Of a stretch of 64,000 nucleotides of DNA, positions 36,451 to 46,989 are shown one piece after another. The stretch comes from Aquatica leii. Lineage: Eukaryota; Arthropoda; Insecta; Coleoptera; Lampyridae. How positions within the stretch are numbered: the stretch's first letter is position 1; every line of letters begins with the position of its first letter. The position numbers were made by a program, and so were the translations under genes. The notes under the pieces were generated by a model, which did no database searches, was not told where the DNA came from, and saw only the letters and a program-made list of their open reading frames with translations. The stretch is from positions 277,053,482-277,117,481 of the forward strand of contig CM069432.1 in assembly GCA_035610365.1 (NCBI GenBank), given 5' to 3'.

Positions 36451-38693
36451 GGGAAAGCGGGACAGAATGAGAAGTGTAGATAATTCGGTGATTTACGTAC
36501 TGAAACTTACGACGCGAAGTAAGAGAATAGCTTTGTACTAACCGTTTATCTAGGTTAGTCGTCATCGATTCAAATGTGAAGAGTTATGATTGCTGTTTTG
36601 AATCACGTACACGTAGTCAAACAATAACATCGAATAACTTCACAATTGTATGTTTAAATAAAGTGTGGGTTTGGGGCGGAACGGGATGGGGCATAATGAG
36701 ACGCATCTGGTTCTACCCCGACGTGTCATTCTGCTGCTTTAGGTTTAGTTTTGACTGTGTTAATTATTAATTTCAAATGGTGCGTATTTATATTAAAAAA
36801 ACAAATCGGCAGGAGTGGTCTCTTGACGCTATGGAGCAGGCAATATCGACAGTAATAAATAAAGAACTGGGTTTAGATCGAGCTGCATCTCAATTCAATG
36901 TACCAAGATGAACTTTGGGCAGATACGTTAAGAAAAAGCGTGAAAATCTAGTCATAAAAATAGATAAAAAAGCAGGAAACTTTGTATGTGTCTTCACAAA
37001 TGAGCAGGAACTCGAGTTTGCAACCTACCTCAAAGACATGGAGAAACAGTTATTCGGTTTATGTATGCAAGATGCACGTAGATTGGCGTACAAATTGGCA
37101 ATTCGAAACAACATTCCTCACAAGTTTAATAAAGACCGCGAGATGGCCGGGAAAGATTGGACGGCTGGTTTTTTAAGAAGACATCCTGACATTAGTTTAC
37201 GTTCACCAGAGGCTACATCCGGTGCTCGTGCTGGGAAGTTTAACGGCGTAGCTGTTAATCAATTTCATGCATTGCTGACGGAATGTATTGACAAATATAA
37301 ATTAACAGCGGGCAAGATTTTCAACTGTAAATCCCAGGAGTCATTCTAAAATATTGGCAACAAAAGGAAAACGGCAAGTTGGAATAATCACGTCCAGTGA
37401 GAGAGGTCAAACGGTAACAGTAAAGATATGTGTTTCAGCTAGTGGAGCTTATATGCCCCCCATGCTTATCTTCACACGTAAAAAAAGCTGCAAGAGTTTT
37501 AGCTGGGTTTGCCATCTGGAGGATGGGCAGAAGTGAGTGAACCAGGCTGGGTGAGATCTGAAATTTTTTTGGCTTGGTTTAAAAAGTTTATAATTTTTTC
37601 GAAATCTACGAAGGAGACTCCAAGTTTATTGCTCTTTGACGGACATGCAACGCACATAAAAAATATCGATCTTATTGATCTTGCTCGAGATAACGGAGTG
37701 ATTTTACTTTGTTTTCATCCTCACTGTTTACACCGTATTCAACTCTTAGACCTTGCGTTAATGAGGCCGATTAGCGCTTATTATGAGGAAGAAGTTTGAG
37801 TATAGATGAGATCTAATCCAGAAAAAATGGTGACCTTGTTCCAAATTTCGACTATATTTGGTGCTGCATTTATTCATGCATGTACGATGCAGAGCGCTCT
37901 AAATGGTTTCAGAAAAACGAGAATTTGGCCTCCAGATAAAACTGTTTTTACTGATGACGATTTTCTTCCGTCAAGTACAACAGATATTCATCAAGTCGAT
38001 TTTAGGACTAACAACAACCAAGTTACTAATAAAGAACTCAATGAGCAAACGACTAAAACACTTCATTTAGAACTAACAAGTGATGAAATGCCTATATTAA
38101 GTGACCAAAATACATCTAACCTACCACAATGTTCTTGGATGCCAGATGTAGCTGTACAAAGCACGTCATATCGAACGGTGTCTCCAAAAAATGTGCTGTA
38201 TATTCCAAAGGTTCAACAAAACAAAGAACTTCTAGAAAAAAAGAAATTGACAATTGTCAGTTCATCGCCATATTTGCAAGAACTAAAGGAAGCCAAGGAA
38301 AAACGCACCATTAAAAAGCCTAACAAAGTAGAGTGGGCAAAACGAAAATTATCCTTAAAGCAAGAAAAAAATGTTATGAAAAAAAAATTCAAACCATGTA
38401 TTAAAACAGAAAGGAGTGCAAAAAAGGAAAATGTGTAGATCTAGAAGACAATCTGATGGACTCTTATTTTAAATCCACCGAAGGATGGATATCCTGTTCA
38501 TCGTGTCACAAGTGGTCACATAACTGTGCCGATGTAGACAGTGACGACGATGAAACCGTCTGTGAATTGCGTGTCACCTTGTAAATGAACATACCTATTG
38601 TAATAAATATTTTTTTCTTATTTTTTATCTTATTTGCAACTACTAACTCACTGTATCAACATAAAATTCATTCCGCCCCCGGTTTTCCTGACG
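36450..38693 (+). mobile_element. pogo-type transposon inserted in copia
   Basis: Ends are imperfect inverted repeats: GGGGAAAGCGGGACAGAATG on the left, and on the right the reverse complement of GGAAAACCGGGGGCGGAATG. Both flanks read as copia on the minus strand, so the element landed in a copia copy. It carries one transposase gene on the plus strand (36778-38583). Confidence 0.8.
36778..38583 (+). pseudogene. pogo/Tigger-like transposase with C-terminal Cys-rich finger
   Basis: It begins MVRIYIKKTNRQEW at 36778. Residues about 12-45 form a psq-type helix-turn-helix (core LDRAASQFNVPR), followed by a CENP-B-type DNA-binding region (WTAGFLRRHPDISLRSPEA) and the DDE domain: KIFNC where the first Asp is expected, the block [18 protein letters not shown], then LLFDGHATHIKN with the second Asp and a decayed third block. 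A late segment (about 38466-38583) has C-x-x-C and H-x-x-C spacing (WISCSSCHKWSHNCA), a PHD-like end seen in several insect pogo proteins. A TGA just after NVPR (36909) and several frame breaks (near 37350, 37530 and 37800) make it a relic, but large parts remain open, so it is not very old. Confidence 0.88.
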
Positions 38694-38840
38694 TACACTA
38701 TAGAGAGTTTTGCAAAGTAGGCACACAGTATATAGAAGTTCAATTTCAATCATAACGCGCGTTTTCTTCAAGATGATGGGATTGTTCTCTTTTTGAACAA
38801 TTTTATCTAATACCTCAAGTACTAAATTTCAAGAAGTGAA
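38694..38840 (-). mobile_element. Ty1/copia fragment, part 2 (other side of the pogo insertion)
   Basis: Minus-strand reading contains LCKTLYSVRQ near 38725-38695, the counterpart of the copia RT block usually seen as LKKALYGLKQ. It continues the same fossil as 35860-36450. Confidence 0.6.
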
Positions 38841-38849
38841 CTTCTACGG

Positions 38850-39187
38850 AGTTTAGAATCTGGCTTGGTTCACAAGTTGATTACCTAACTCGGTAGTGGT
38901 TCTTTGTTAGATTTTCGTTTGCTTTTTCAGGTTATCGTTTTCTTTCTTACCTTTTCATAGTTTAGGTTATGGCTTGTTTTACAAGTGGATAACCTAACTT
39001 TTGAGATGTTCTTAGTTAGATTTCGATTGCTTGTTTGAGTTTTGCGATTTATCTCACGCCCTGATGAAGCCCCTTACGAAAGTGGGCGAAACGTTGGCAG
39101 CTTCGGTTGCAACTATGACACGGCCCAAACCCGGAAGACATTCTAATGTTAGTATAGATTCCGGCCGTGGAAGCCTTCGCTATTACA
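38850..39187 (+). repeat. Hammerhead-like repeat, second locus
   Basis: Matches the right half of the foldback element at 22.27-22.49 kb, including the CTGATGA (39061-39067) ... GGGCGAAACG core and the tail that ends in TTCCGGCCGTGGAAGCC. It carries two tandem internal units of about 120 bp built around GTTTAG...GATAACCTAAC. No inverted partner here. Confidence 0.75.
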
Positions 39188-40185
39188 AAATTTTTTTCTC
39201 TGATGGCACTTACGTCCGGTAGGCTTGAGCAGTGTCTGAGTAACCAAAAAACGCGCCTTTTTGTATTTTGGTGCAAATATACTCTTTCTGTGTGACTTAT
39301 TCAAGACGTACCAAACGCCTGCATGTAACGAACGTGTGGACGTTTGTTCATCCATCTCATAAGGCGCCTTGGTCTTTAAAATTTTGTTCACTTTTGTATT
39401 CAAGTGCACTATTTCAAATAGAGTTGTTGATCTGTTTTTGCGTTCAAAAAATGAGAGAGTCTAGAGACTTGCTAGCTGCCAAAATATCACACAAAGGAAG
39501 CGCGCGGTTTGTTTTAATCGTTTTGATCGTCCCGTAAATAAAAAAGTCTCCACAATCAGCGATCAACTTGACTACCCTGTTTTGGTTTTAAAACGTACGC
39601 ACATTTTTTGGTAAACAATGCTGAGTGTTTTTTGTCCACAATTTTTGAGACCGACATTAAATTTGTTCGCAACTCCGGCACCTACAATCAATTTTGAAGT
39701 GTAGTTTGTTTATTAAATTCATCATTTCTAAATTTCTGTTTTGTTAAAACAAAAGTAGTTTAGTAAAAAACTTATTTTTCTACGACTTACACAAAATATT
39801 ATGTGTTTGTTGGCAATTAGACAACGCTGTGCAATTTATTTTCTGTACAGCTCAAAGTCATTTCCGTACTGGTCAAAACCATTACCGTACACGATAACAA
39901 AATGTGAAAGCTTTTTTTTAAAAGACTTGTACCTGCAAAATTTAAAAACGAAATTATTTAAAATCATGTGGATGCTATTGCATTAGTTTCGACGTTTTCT
40001 TATGATCAGATCAGAAAATAACGTGGACAGTAATTTATCGAATTTTTATTTGCGTAGTATTATACAAAAATTATGATTGTAAGGATTTTTAATCGATTGT
40101 TTAAAAATGTTACATTAATTACTGAAATTCGAATGTTCAACAGGCTATCAAATCAGTCAAATAACAAAAGTACTCAATTAATAAT
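39188..40185. repeat. Repeat family R1, copy 3
   Basis: The most continuous copy, and it shows the site where copy 2 took a piggyBac element (about 40022-40032). The minus strand 39409-39149 is open for 86 codons with the segment shared with copy 2. It follows directly after the hammerhead-like repeat, with no spacer. Confidence 0.75.
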
Positions 40186-40851
40186 ATGTTAAAATTAATT
40201 TAAAAAAGTCAGTATTTATTAACGTAGATCAGTTTTTTAAACCGCGTAACAATTCAAAAAATATTTGCAAGATACCAAGATGTTTCTTCTGAACATGCCT
40301 GTCAAACGTAAGTTATTATTTATGCTTATATTAAACCAGTTTGGCTCGGTTGCAAATATGTACTCATTGCCAATGACTATTATTCCTTACTTACAATATA
40401 CTATTGAATCAGTCAGCTAGAATGTTACATTACCAAGGCATTTTGCCAATGAAATGGTTAAAAAATGCAAAACCAATTTTAACAAATGGTTGTAAGTCAG
40501 CAAAAAAATTCATCAAAGCCTAAGCGGGGCAACAAATGACAACCAAAAAAAATATTTTACGTGTCACCAATACGATAAGAACGAGCACAATACGATTGAT
40601 TGATTTTAACATTGTAATTAGTACTAAAATAACGAAAATTATTTAAAAACAAATGCTAATTAGGAATATTGTCAAATTTAAAATAAATACACGTCAATAA
40701 TTTGACAAAAAAAATTCGAGTTTGTATTTTAAAAATTAAATTGGTACATGCGCTGAAACTATTGTAAAGTAACGTTTTACAAGCTTTGTTAACAACGTAA
40801 AATAAATCTAAGAAACTTAAAAATTAGTAATCACTTTTACAAACTAAAATA
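40186..40851. other. Intergenic, no gene
   Basis: A+T-rich sequence downstream of the TIL gene. No open frame or repeat worth naming. Confidence 0.4.
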
Positions 40852-40857
40852 TTTATT
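40852..40857 (-). terminator. Polyadenylation signal of the TIL gene
   Basis: AATAAA on the minus strand, 75 bp after the stop codon. Confidence 0.55.
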
Positions 40858-40931
40858 TTATATTATTATAAATCTATAGTATTTTTTTTAAACTAATTAT
40901 TTTTTTGGTTAATTAGCCGTTAGTATAAATT

Positions 40932-41241
40932 TTAGTTAGCGTCAATTGGACATCTACTAGGCAAAACACATTTTTGTGTATTTTCATTGCGTATTAATCC
41001 ATATCGGCATATACATCCGGATTTACAAGCTTGTGCTGCAGGACAAAATGGTGGATTTTTCATTGTTCGACATGTAAGTACACAAGCTGCGCCACACCGT
41101 GTCCATTCTTCATCATCAGGGCACGTCTTAGACGTGGGACTAGAACCTGTTAAAATACTTTTAAAGCAATAAATTGGTTTTCACCATCAACTTACCATAA
41201 GTCGAAGTTAAAACGACAAAAATTAGAAAAATAGTGATCAT
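40932..41241 (-). CDS. Secreted TIL-domain (trypsin-inhibitor-like) cysteine-rich protein
   Basis: Two exons on the minus strand: 41241-41196 and 41146-40932, with a 49-bp GT-AG intron (phase 1), giving 86 residues. Residues 1-16 are a signal peptide (MITIFLIFVVLTSTYG). The mature part has ten Cys in the TIL pattern, including CGAAC, AACVLTC, the GCICRYG turn and the final KCVLPSRC. TIL proteins are compact disulphide-rich inhibitors of serine proteases, secreted into haemolymph, saliva or venom; the reactive site would lie in the loop before FCPAAQAC (Arg/Thr/Met region), but target and specificity cannot be read. A TATA box (41301-41294) lies 53 bp upstream and AATAAA (40857-40852) 75 bp downstream. 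The gene is whole and has host-like structure, and is flanked by transposon relics on both sides. Confidence 0.92.
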
Positions 41242-41293
41242 TATTCTTGTTTTTTAGCTTAGACTCAAGTAAAGCTTATACAACTCATTTTCT

Positions 41294-41301
41294 TATTTAT
41301 A
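41294..41301 (-). promoter_or_regulatory. TATA box of the TIL gene
   Basis: TATAAATA on the minus strand, 53 bp before the start codon, a fitting distance for a short 5' UTR. Such strings are common in this A+T-rich DNA, but position and context are good. Confidence 0.55.
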
Positions 41302-41809
41302 AGCCAAGTTATATATCTCTTTATAAATATTAGTATAGAAGAATTTAAATTTATTGCACTGTATATTTGATCCTGACACCATTATGTGTGTTTATATAAG
41401 TTATATACCTATAAAATGCATAAAACATTGTTTTGTTAAATAAATGTCAAGTTAAGATATTCATAAAAAAACCTAAATAAAATCTAGGACAAAAACATTA
41501 TGTTTAGTTTTAGTTTAACATTACAAATGATAACCGTTTGTTTGATTGGATACAAGTATTTAACTTAACAAAAAAAACTTATAATTTATATACTATATAC
41601 TCAATCGATGGCAAATTTAATTTTGAATAAACCTTTTATCGTAAAGTCGAAAATGACAGATCTATTGATGGTTTTTTGAATTTGTCAAGGCGGTTGTGCT
41701 AGTCCTAACTTGACCTTACCATAAAATAAAAAATAAGAAAAATAGCCATGATGTGAAACAGTATCGTTTATTTCAAATTATTATATAAACTTCAAAAAAC
41801 AACAAACGT

Positions 41810-42720
41810 TAGGTATGGTGACCGAGGAAGCAAAAAATTATAAGCAAGAGCTCCATCTTGTTGAAAATAGATCTGTTGTTTATTTATACAACTCAAATCA
41901 TCTAAAAAGTTTCGTAGTGTGGCGGTTAACATTTTGACGTGTCGCTCATGTACCTTGATCTACTCCAAAGAAGCAAAAGCCAGAAATTATCAATAAGTCT
42001 GATTTTATTTATATTTCTATTCTAGATAGTCAAAATCAGGGTTTGGCTGAAAAAAATGTATTTTTGATATATCTCCATAAAAAAATCTAAAGGGTCTAGA
42101 TCCGAAACCTAGCAAGCCAAGCAACTGGTTCATCTGTTCCCATTTATCAAGCAGAGAAGAGTTTATGCAATCCATCAGTGTCGGTGTTTCATCCTGCTAC
42201 CACTACAAAAAACTTAATTTTTGAAGAGAAACTTCAGCAAAATAATTAAGTACTTGACGGTGTAAAAAATCCAGATATTGTAGCGCCGTCGATGTCCAAT
42301 CACATACAAAAGGTCCAACAATGTTCAAAGTCCAAAAACCTACCCAAATGTTAAAACCAAACCGATACTGAGGTCTTACAAGCGTATGTGAATTCTTTCT
42401 GGCTCAGTAGTGTTAGTATTTAATTTGTTTTAATTCTTCGGCAGGTATTTATTTGCTTACAGTTTCTAAAATATTTTTTTTCTTCTTTGCTGAAGCCTAC
42501 TTCGATACTTCCTTTTCGGTTTTTTGAATGCTCCGTATTGTTCTAAATTGGTGACCAAAATAGCAAATTATTCGATTGAATGTAATTTTCTTTTTGGATG
42601 TGTTTCTAGGTATTTTGGTGTGCTTGCAAAATATTTTCTGTGTGATGAATAAAAAATAAGCAGAATATCGCGTTTTTGTTCATTAGAAAACAGCATCTTT
42701 GCAAATTGACTTTTATTTTG
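41810..42720 (-). pseudogene. Tc1/mariner-superfamily transposase relic with DUF4817-like N-terminus
   Basis: Minus-strand reading gives EQKRDILLIFYSSHRK and then YGAFKKPKRK (about 42690-42510), the N-terminal layout of the insect transposase group annotated with DUF4817. Later come QYRFGFNIWVGFWT (about 42370-42330), then FLDDL and YFQQDGALAYN (about 41910-41840) with the second catalytic Asp. Many frame breaks, and an unrelated stretch near 42110-42230. The tail with the third acidic residue is missing. A second relic of the same group lies at 54060-56300. Confidence 0.75.
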
Positions 42721-43828
42721 ACGTTTGCTAGCAGAAAATCGAATAAAAACTGCATATAGACCTCTTAATTTTTACGCTTACCATAGATTTTTGCTTTTTG
42801 TAGTTTCTTCACTCAAAATTGTTTCAAATGTCAATGTCTCATACTTTTTTTTAGAAAAAATGCAATTCGACAATGTGCTTTGCAATAATGATAAGAACTT
42901 TTGAGAAAAATTACATAGATTCCTTTTGTTAAAAATTAAATTTGTAATCGGCAGAGATGGCCGTAATTTTTTTTCAGATTGAGTATGAATTTTCGTCAAT
43001 TACGTGTGAACTTTATACTCTCATGTCTAACGAGTATTCAAGCATAACGAGAAAGAATATAAAAGCAGTGTTACGTAAACTTATCAAAATAGGAACGAAA
43101 CAATCCAGAATAGAATACCAGCACTTAGATCGCGGCTTAATTTCGCGAATTAATTTAATTAGATCAATTAATCCGCGAATTAAACCGTTGAATTAAACAA
43201 CGAATTAAATTAATTAAATCGTCAATTAAATCGGGAATCCCGTGAATAAAATCGCAAATTAAAACTGCAAAAAACGTTAATCAAATCTGTGGATCAATTT
43301 TGATTCTCGGGTTGTATTTGGCGGTTTGATCCACAGATTTGATCGGCGGTTCAATTTAATTCTTGGTCCACGCGTCCGCGGGCCGTTAATTAATTTGATG
43401 ATTGTCGGAAATCGGAACACATACTTACGTAATTTAAATCTCCGTTCTGATTAGTAATTCTCCTGTGTGTACGTTTCATTAACACAATTTCACCGTTGCT
43501 GCGGCGCATCTAAAGCAATAATCCGTTTTGTGTTAAAGCATTCGAACGTTCGGACTTGATGCCTGGGGATCTGAATTATTTCGTTATTTATAGTAAATAA
43601 ATTTTAGTTTGTATAACGAGTTGTAACGTTTATTATATATAAAAATTAAAACAAAATTTAAAAAAAAAACAAACCGAAAACAACAGTTTTTTTTGTATCT
43701 TTATGGAAATGATCAAATAATTACAATTTAGAAAATAGTAATGATCGCAACAAAAATAGACAAAAAAGGCATTAAAAAAAAGTCAAGATTTTATGGTTTA
43801 TTGACATATTATATGTTAAATATAAAAT
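42721..43828. other. A+T-rich intergenic with a simple-sequence block and hairpin
   Basis: 43140-43260 is a loose array of ATTAA/GAATTAA motifs. A perfect 17-bp inverted repeat (43281-43297 with 43326-43342, arms TCAAATCTGTGGATCAA) surrounds a 28-nt loop. No gene recognised. Confidence 0.5.
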
Positions 43829-44197
43829 TAACATATAAAAGTGTTGTGGCTGTCGCCATCTCGTGGTTAACGAGCCCACGTATAAAATATAAACAAATTG
43901 GTGCTATAGAGATTTTAGCATGTTGGTAATTGGATTTGCTAACCGCAAAAATTCGAAAATCGTATCAAATATTAACACAATTGCAATTCACCAACGAATA
44001 TAGTGAAAAGTAACTATATCAGTACAATTGCAAAAATTACCACCAGAGAGAACCAGTGTACGGCCGTTTCACCCTTTTGGGGATCATCAGCACTGGGAAA
44101 TACTCTCTGATGTATTTCCACAATTATACTGATATATTTCTATAGCTTATATTCATGTTTCGTTCTAATAACATATAAAAGTGTTGTGCCTGTCGCC
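43829..44197 (-). mobile_element. Short element with hammerhead ribozyme, flanked by 29-bp direct repeats
   Basis: A 311-bp unit lies between 43829-43857 and 44169-44197, which are 29-bp direct repeats with one mismatch (core CATATAAAAGTGTTGTG). The outer sequence on the right is the end of the Helitron relic. The repeats may be a long target duplication or the element's own terminal repeats. The unit contains a hammerhead at 44053-44096, as known for the terminal repeats of Penelope-like elements and for small retrozymes. Confidence 0.6.
44053..44096 (-). ncRNA. Hammerhead ribozyme motif (type I-like)
   Basis: Minus strand 5' to 3': stem I strand CCAGTG (44096-44091), core CTGATGA (44090-44084), stem II TCCCC-AAAA-GGGT (44083-44071), core GAAA (44070-44067), a very short stem III CGGCCG, then TA, and the stem I partner CACTGG (44058-44053). 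Stem I pairs perfectly over six bases, and cleavage would fall after the A of GTA (44059). The first stem II position is a U-U mismatch, followed by three C-G pairs. The tiny stem III is the minimal form known from Penelope-like elements and retrozymes. Self-cleavage is predicted, not shown. Confidence 0.8.
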
Positions 44198-44199
44198 TA

Positions 44200-45420
44200 T
44201 ATAGCTGTGCCGCTTTGACCTCGTTCTCTCGATTAAAATACACTCGTCATATTTCTAGATGAACTACCAAATGGACTACTGTAGGGTGTCTTTCGTCGAT
44301 TACAAATAAAAAGATGCGTCAAATTGCCTCATTGCTGCTTACATAACAACCCATCTGATACTGAGACACTTCGTCATTTGTATTTGTTACAGCAAAAATA
44401 GACATATGGCTGCCTGTGTTTACATATTTACATATGTACTTTATCAACTTGATAGAGTTACAGTATTTCACATTAAAAGTGTTGGACAATATTCACGAGT
44501 ATGGCACAATCCAACGATTGTCTACATGTACATATTGTCCTTTTATCGTCACAACCACCAATCGCCTATTCTGTGCACCTGTTTGTTGACGGTACAATGG
44601 TATCCATTACTAGTGATGGTGTCAGCAATCAGATCTTTCGGGGATCGCTTGGAACACTTACCGCTTATCATACAGGGTGATGTTGAATATTCTGCAAGGT
44701 CCATGTATCATATATTTGGTCATTATAGCATGCAATCTTGGGTCAACTGTTTCATCAGGGATTTCAGCTGAAACGATAGAATCAATTTCATGTGGTCTGA
44801 TTTTGTCAACTAATCAAACTAAAGTATGCACATGTGGCAGACCACGCTTTTGCCATTCTACGTAGTACATCCAACAACAAACTTGGCCATACACACGATG
44901 TTTTATAATAAAACTCATAAAATATTTTAATTTTTGTTTAAAAACTGGAAGTGATGTCTATCAACCGGTGTTTGGCTGGGTAGCTTCTTGATTTTAAGCC
45001 AGTGAGGGTTACAGGTGAACGTTTTGAATAGGTCTAGGTGGCAATATTGTCTACGTACGATATCGCATCTTGCACGTACTCGTGCATGTGACGATGGCTT
45101 CCAATGTAAGTGGCCGAAAAAATTGTCACTCTTCCCACGTTGTTTTGATTGGCGTCGGCATAATGGCATCGCGGAGATGAATGTATTCTTCAGATCGGAG
45201 CTGCGGTTGGTTCAAACGGATGTATGTTAATCGTTCCGTTTCAATTTTCACATACATGTCAGCCGCAAACTGATACAAAAGCCGTCGACACATCATCAAT
45301 ATGTATGAATAAAGATTCATAGCACAAATAATGCACTTGTAGTGTTCCTCATCCACATTCATTCAATCATCACTTTGTCATCGTAAAGGTGCTCTTTATC
45401 TTCACACTCTAAAGAACTTT
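44200..45420 (-). pseudogene. Helitron Rep/helicase fragment, part 2 (HUH nuclease region)
   Basis: Minus-strand reading, in order: FAADMYVKIETERLTYIRLNQ then YIHLRDAI (45290-45160), LFKTFTCNPHW (about 45030-45000), the HUH block GLPHVHTLVWL (about 44860-44820), MIHGPC, then YCNSIKLIKYICKYVNTGS (about 44460-44400) and QYQMGCYVSSNEAI (about 44370-44320). These are the ordered blocks of a Helitron-like Rep domain. The HxH metal site is kept, but frames break many times and the helicase is absent, so it is inactive. Part 1 lies at 46990-47440. Confidence 0.88.
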
Positions 45421-45439
45421 CTTCTAGAATCTTTCGCTT

Positions 45440-46970
45440 GTATAATTTTTGTTTCATATTCTTATTCTTCTTTTCTTACTTTATTTGGTCTTGATTTTTC
45501 ATTTTTTTCAGTCTTATTGTGTTTTGCAATTTTTTTATTTTCTTTATCTTGTAAAATACTTTTCATAGGAGTTAATATGGTAGCATGTTCTTTCTTTGGG
45601 CTGATTTAAAAGATGGTGAGTTGTCGGTGTCGTTGCTATAGCAGCAAAAGGTACAAGAGTTCTTCTTTGTTCATTAAGAAGTTTTTGATTAAAATGAACT
45701 GCCATATCAGATTCGATATTTGATGGACCCACCAAAAGAGATGTATATTCTGAAATTACGGTCGTACCACAAGACTGCGTATCTTCATGATGCTGGACAC
45801 TTTGGTCTTCGTTTTGAGCGATTTGTTCCGATTCTTGTGCCATAAGCGATGTTGCCAGAAAATCTTGATCAGTAAAAACATTTGGGTTCAAAGGGCATAT
45901 TCCCGTGGCTTGAAATCCAGCTTCTCCCTTGTTCATATTCGCAACTTGTGTGTAAACTGTATTGAAAAGACCTGCAAGATCATATGGAGTTATTTTAGAC
46001 ATCAAATGTGTCTTCATATGTCTGTTACGTTCGTGTCTATAATCAGTTTTCAGGGATTCAGACCTGTATGGTGGAATCGAAAGCATCGTGGTGTAGTTTT
46101 CCTTGCAAACATTCAAAGCTTGAAGGGAAATGTGACTACTGTGGTTATCCAGAATTAACAGTACAGGTGATTCTTGGGTAGGCTCAAAAAATGCTGCGAA
46201 ATGTTTGAGCTAAGTGACAAACAAATAATCGTTTATCCAGCCATACTTAGAGTTGGTGTATAATGCATTTGCCGGTAAATCTTTTTCTAATAAAGGCGTC
46301 ATTCTCCGTCTGGCCAAAATAAATATGGGTGGTATAAAGTTTCCGGCTCCACTCATAGCACACATGACGGTTATATTGCTTCCTCGATCGCCTCTTGTAA
46401 CGGATCTGACCCTTCTTTGTTCTTTTTCGCTGAGCACCTTTCCTGGGTTTGTCACCGTGTGATACCAGTCTCATCAGCATTGTAAATGTTATTTTGAAGA
46501 AATTTATGATCTTCCTTTATGTCGTTAAGTGTGTCGTATAAATGTGTTATTTCCTCTTTGTTGGAAGCAGAAACCCTATTGAAGCTAGTTGCTTCAAGTT
46601 TGCGTACAGAAACTGAAGGGTTGCGTCTCATAAAGCCGTGTACCCAATCCAATCCAACTGTTTTGCTGCTTCGGTCAAAATTATTTTTGATATTGTTGAG
46701 TTCAGCATATTATAAACAAACCCAGCAACTTAACTTGTTCAGCAATGTCATTTTCTTGCTGTGGGGTGAAAATTGGCTTACGAGCTAGTCTTAGTTTGCT
46801 TATATTTTCATTTTTTAGGCAGTCCCTCAAAGTAGTAAATGGTATGTTAAATTACTTTCCGGCTTTTCTTTTGGACATCCCTTTTTCAATCGTAGTTTTT
46901 TTTCCAATCCGTGGTTCTTTGACAATTTCTGGCCATATCTATAAGAAAAGTTACATCTATAATTAATTGA
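45440..46970 (-). pseudogene. pogo/Tigger-like transposase relic inside the Helitron
   Basis: Minus-strand pieces: an N-terminal helix-turn-helix region (about 46880-46800, core FNIPFTTLRDCLKN), the CENP-B region (46652-46452, MDWVHGFMRRNPSVSVRKLE) ending in NIYNADETGITR with the first catalytic Asp, DDE block SNITVMCAMSGAGNFIPPIF (46455-46210), a decayed second Asp block near 46160 (LLILDNHSS), and the C-terminal region (46116-45544, KITPYDLAGLFN, GFQATGICPLNPNVF). Broken in several places. It separates two parts of one Helitron Rep sequence, so it probably inserted there; exact ends were not found. Confidence 0.85.
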
Positions 46971-46989
46971 TTATTAAAAGTTTGGACTT

